In this document: piece after piece, positions 62,501 through 64,000 of the stretch
Layout of the letters: each line of letters starts with the position of its first letter
Numbering within the stretch: position 1 is the stretch's first letter
Source of the DNA: Bacteroidota bacterium
GTDB taxonomy: Bacteria > Bacteroidota > Bacteroidia > Flavobacteriales > Weeksellaceae
DNA length: 64,000 bases
NCBI GenBank assembly: GCA_023461035.1
Contig: JAEWOD010000016.1
Coordinates: 286,378 to 350,377 of the forward strand
Direction of reading: 5' to 3'
Made by a program: the position numbers and the translations under genes
Notes under the pieces: model-generated
Seen by the model: only the letters and a program-made list of their open reading frames with translations
Database searches by the model: none
What the model was told of the DNA's origin: nothing

Positions 62501-64000
62501 CTTGTTTCCAAGGTGATGGTCTAGCAAGTAACGGTTTTGAGGACGGATTAAACGTAACTGCAGGAGGTAATTACCGAAACGCAGATGACTTTATCGTTGA
62601 TGATACATTTACTATGCAATATGTAAGGTTGAATTTGTTTATGCTTCCAGGGGATACTGCTTCTTCGGTAACATTTAATGTACGTGCAGATGAGGGAGGT
62701 GCTCCAAGCGAGTCAACAATAGTAGATACTTTTACTGCTACTCCAACTTCTCAAGTTTTAGTTGGAAGTAACTTTGGTTATAATATCTCACAAGTAGAAT
62801 TTGTACTGGACGCTGACAGACCACCATTATCTGCGGGGACTTATTGGTTACAACCAGTAGTCACTAACGGAGGCGGTGTAGCTTTCTGGGAGGTAACTTC
62901 AAACGGATCTTTGGGTGGATTTATTCACACAAGTGAGTTTAATGGAGCGTGGACTCCTAACGCAGGTTATCAGGCAGTGTTCTTTGTAGCTGGTGAGTGT
63001 GAAGAGTCTGCAGATGGTTGTTTCGTAACCGGAACATTTGATCAATGGCCATCGACAACATTCGTACCTACATGTAGCGGAACTGTGGAAGTAATTACTA
63101 CTGCAGGTTGGGCCGGTGAGTTCTCCAAAGTTCAGGTAACTGCAGGAACAGAATATATTTTCTCAAGTTCAGTAACAACTGATTTTATTACGATTGCGGA
63201 TGAAGATGAAGAAATTGCATTTGCAACCGGGACAGGTTCTGTAACATGGACTTCCCCTATCGATCAAGTTATCCGATTCTATACACACTTAAATGAAGAT
63301 TGTGAAATAGAAGAAATATCCAGAACAAGAGCCGTTCAGTGTGGTGATATACCACCAGCTCCTGAAAATGATGATTGTGAAGACGCTATTGCACTTTCTT
63401 GTGGTGACAATGCATCAGGAACTACTTTAGGAGCCAATAACTCCGGAGGAAATATTGCTGGAGACGTATTCTATACCTTTACCGGAACCGGTGAAGCAGA
63501 ACTCGTAACCGTTTCTCTATGTGGATCTTCTTATGACACCTATTTAAGAGTATTTACAGACTGTACATTATCAACTGAAATCGCCTTCAATGATGATTTC
63601 TGTGGACTTCAGTCCGAATTGACCTTTACATCTGACGGAACTTCTACTTATGTCATCATGGTGGAAGGATTCTCAGCTAATGTTGGTGACTTTGTAATTG
63701 ATATAAGCTGTGCTGTTCCTCCACCGCCACCTGCTGATTGTGAAGATCACGAGGTACTTGATAACGGTATGGAAAATGCTTATTTCTTTGCAAACAGATT
63801 GGCCGTAGATATTCCGGTGGGTGATGCAGGATTTACAGTAGAAGGATTGTACATTACCATTGCTGTGCCAATTGGAACAAATGCGTCTTCCTTTAACTTT
63901 ATTTTCTATGACAATAATTCAGGCGTACCTGGAACAGAAGTCGGAACAGCCACAGGTTCAATCATAGGATCGGATATAATCGGTCAGAATTTCGGTCGTG
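59593..64000 (+). CDS. Giant multidomain exported protein (3' end beyond window)
   Basis: The frame is open from ATG 59593 to the right edge (1469 codons) with no stop. Signal peptide (MRKFLLSTFLICMFFTGYSQ), then a propeller-like domain (about 80-305), a CUB domain (315-437, GGTGANYGN...YDGPDTS), two copies of a roughly 95-residue Cys domain (446-542 and 724-817, CEWTVTVS...YIESxGSW) around a P/proprotein-convertase domain (554-716, HTWANDLEIILISPAGTE), PPC-like domains (827-961 and 1258-1373), and DDF-type domains (971-1136 and from 1383). A T9SS sorting domain is expected past the edge. Likely a surface adhesin or enzyme scaffold. Confidence 0.85.
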   Translation, partial: MRKFLLSTFLICMFFTGYSQVVTSGANQSNINDLLNRVQQSDFRSFDEVFTSSEIAQLKAYYQFENSMKVNLGTPIFGSDAIGDVVAYGFEAFLAPGFSSFDIEAATSVTTISAGIGSEFAGAVSLDNPDLAYSLTNTGSLYSVDVPTGAYTLLGSLGISDMSGMAFNPVNGQLYAISPTALYSINTSVPSATLIGNLGTSQSLAIALAIDGSGTAYTYDIGDDVLYSINLTTGAATSIGPIGFNGNYAQGMDYDPFTDTIYMAAFNATTFMAELRSVNTTTGMTTLVSNIAGSTAEFTWVSFVSEEEEPPTGDCGTQFVDSGGTGANYGNNENLTWTFNPSDPANEVIAVTFTAFDVESGWDGLMIYDGPDTSAPLISSGSTFNRATCPNGAWTGTGTYSANGQTFTSTHATGALTFVFTSDSSFNYAGWIADITCESITSPTGCEWTVTVSDDENCGDEVSWALTDGGGNVVLSGGPYSCDAYNDVQTVTAEGPMTFYIESNGSWGDNTPSYEVSNGTEVVASGQLTGGTDATYTDLNCEGSGGGEDPIEACNDTDVAIATNGVAYTSVVSVTDAGTIGTDATLDSVIAELQHTWANDLEIILISPAGTEVALSTDNGGGDGLDTQAILTFTDTAANPAGVWDSGAPAAEYRAEGGATAHPVDGSGTTGTDGPGVNLNDEFAGESITGDWTLRIWDDFSGDTGTLFNFCLNFTVDSGSGGDCEWTVTVSGGCGDEVSWTFTDGSGAVVLSGGPYACATYSDTQTVTAEGPMEFYIESMGSWNDNTPSFTIENANGVILTGGIAGGTEGTYSDLNCSDIPPPAPENDDCSGVTPTELTNGVPVTFNGTTVGGTASPEEMAVLGYGAVWEAVTLTGDCNNLTVDYCGTPSGNMNNMFIVYTPDCPATSYVIGSYDFATCGDGNGTIRYNNLPAGTYYLPVILDPASNTLGDYVMNVISEDCFVVEEPDYPCFQGDGLASNGFEDGLNVTAGGNYRNADDFIVDDTFTMQYVRLNLFMLPGDTASSVTFNVRADEGGAPSESTIVDTFTATPTSQVLVGSNFGYNISQVEFVLDADRPPLSAGTYWLQPVVTNGGGVAFWEVTSNGSLGGFIHTSEFNGAWTPNAGYQAVFFVAGECEESADGCFVTGTFDQWPSTTFVPTCSGTVEVITTAGWAGEFSKVQVTAGTEYIFSSSVTTDFITIADEDEEIAFATGTGSVTWTSPIDQVIRFYTHLNEDCEIEEISRTRAVQCGDIPPAPENDDCEDAIALSCGDNASGTTLGANNSGGNIAGDVFYTFTGTGEAELVTVSLCGSSYDTYLRVFTDCTLSTEIAFNDDFCGLQSELTFTSDGTSTYVIMVEGFSANVGDFVIDISCAVPPPPPADCEDHEVLDNGMENAYFFANRLAVDIPVGDAGFTVEGLYITIAVPIGTNASSFNFIFYDNNSGVPGTEVGTATGSIIGSDIIGQNFGR

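Overview
The window looks like a chromosomal segment of a Flavobacteriales-type Bacteroidota, possibly near the Weeksellaceae/Flavobacteriaceae. The signs are: many exported proteins ending in type IX secretion (T9SS) C-terminal sorting domains of the YPNPvkd...LPxGiYxvkv...kkivK type; promoters with the Bacteroidota -7 box TAnnTTTG; a mevalonate-pathway gene; menaquinone genes; TPR-carrying sensor kinases and a membrane-anchored TPR/AraC regulator; and low-to-moderate GC. I saw no rRNA, tRNA, CRISPR array, prophage or transposase gene.

Layout. 1-1.8 kb: chaperone pair grpE-dnaJ. 1.9-8.9 kb: a T9SS-sorted protein, a Tat-exported flavin amine oxidase, menB, a YoeB-type toxin-antitoxin pair behind a perfect palindrome, an MFS transporter, menA and a metallo-beta-lactamase-fold hydrolase. 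9-12.8 kb: an exported PNGase F-like protein and an M3 peptidase lipoprotein. 13-19.8 kb: a LytS/LytTR two-component system, a receiver-only protein that has lost its phosphoacceptor Asp, and two tandem exported paralogues. 19.8-21.4 kb: a YfbK-like VWA lipoprotein. 21.8-29.6 kb: a second, NarX/NarL-like two-component system followed by three exported repeat proteins, two of them near-duplicates. 29.7-41.6 kb: a MITE-like element, metG, a Tam-like methyltransferase, an ArnT-like glycosyltransferase, an AEC transporter, der, an acid phosphatase lipoprotein, a GlcD-type FAD oxidase and a TPR/AraC regulator. 41.7-51 kb: exported and T9SS proteins, including three tandem head-domain paralogues, plus an SDR and mvaD. 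51-59.5 kb: rlmH-CPBP protease-rdgB-rnz-DUF4153 on the plus strand and menC-DUF1684-menE on the minus strand. From 59.6 kb to the right edge: one giant multidomain exported protein, not complete in the window.

How the genes work together. Four menaquinone genes (menA, menB, menC, menE) lie at three sites. The most striking arrangement is the pair of two-component systems, each placed directly upstream of a set of large secreted proteins. In both cases a repeated DNA motif recurs at a fixed distance from the -7 box: a LytTR-like site 43 nt upstream of two -7 boxes, and TCTCGGTATT 21 nt upstream of two others. I infer two local regulatory circuits in which a sensor kinase controls its own regulator or pseudo-receiver and the neighbouring secreted proteins.

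Small palindromic repeats are scattered through the window. Two of them lie in frame inside coding sequences (the FAD oxidase and menE), and one is nested inside another.
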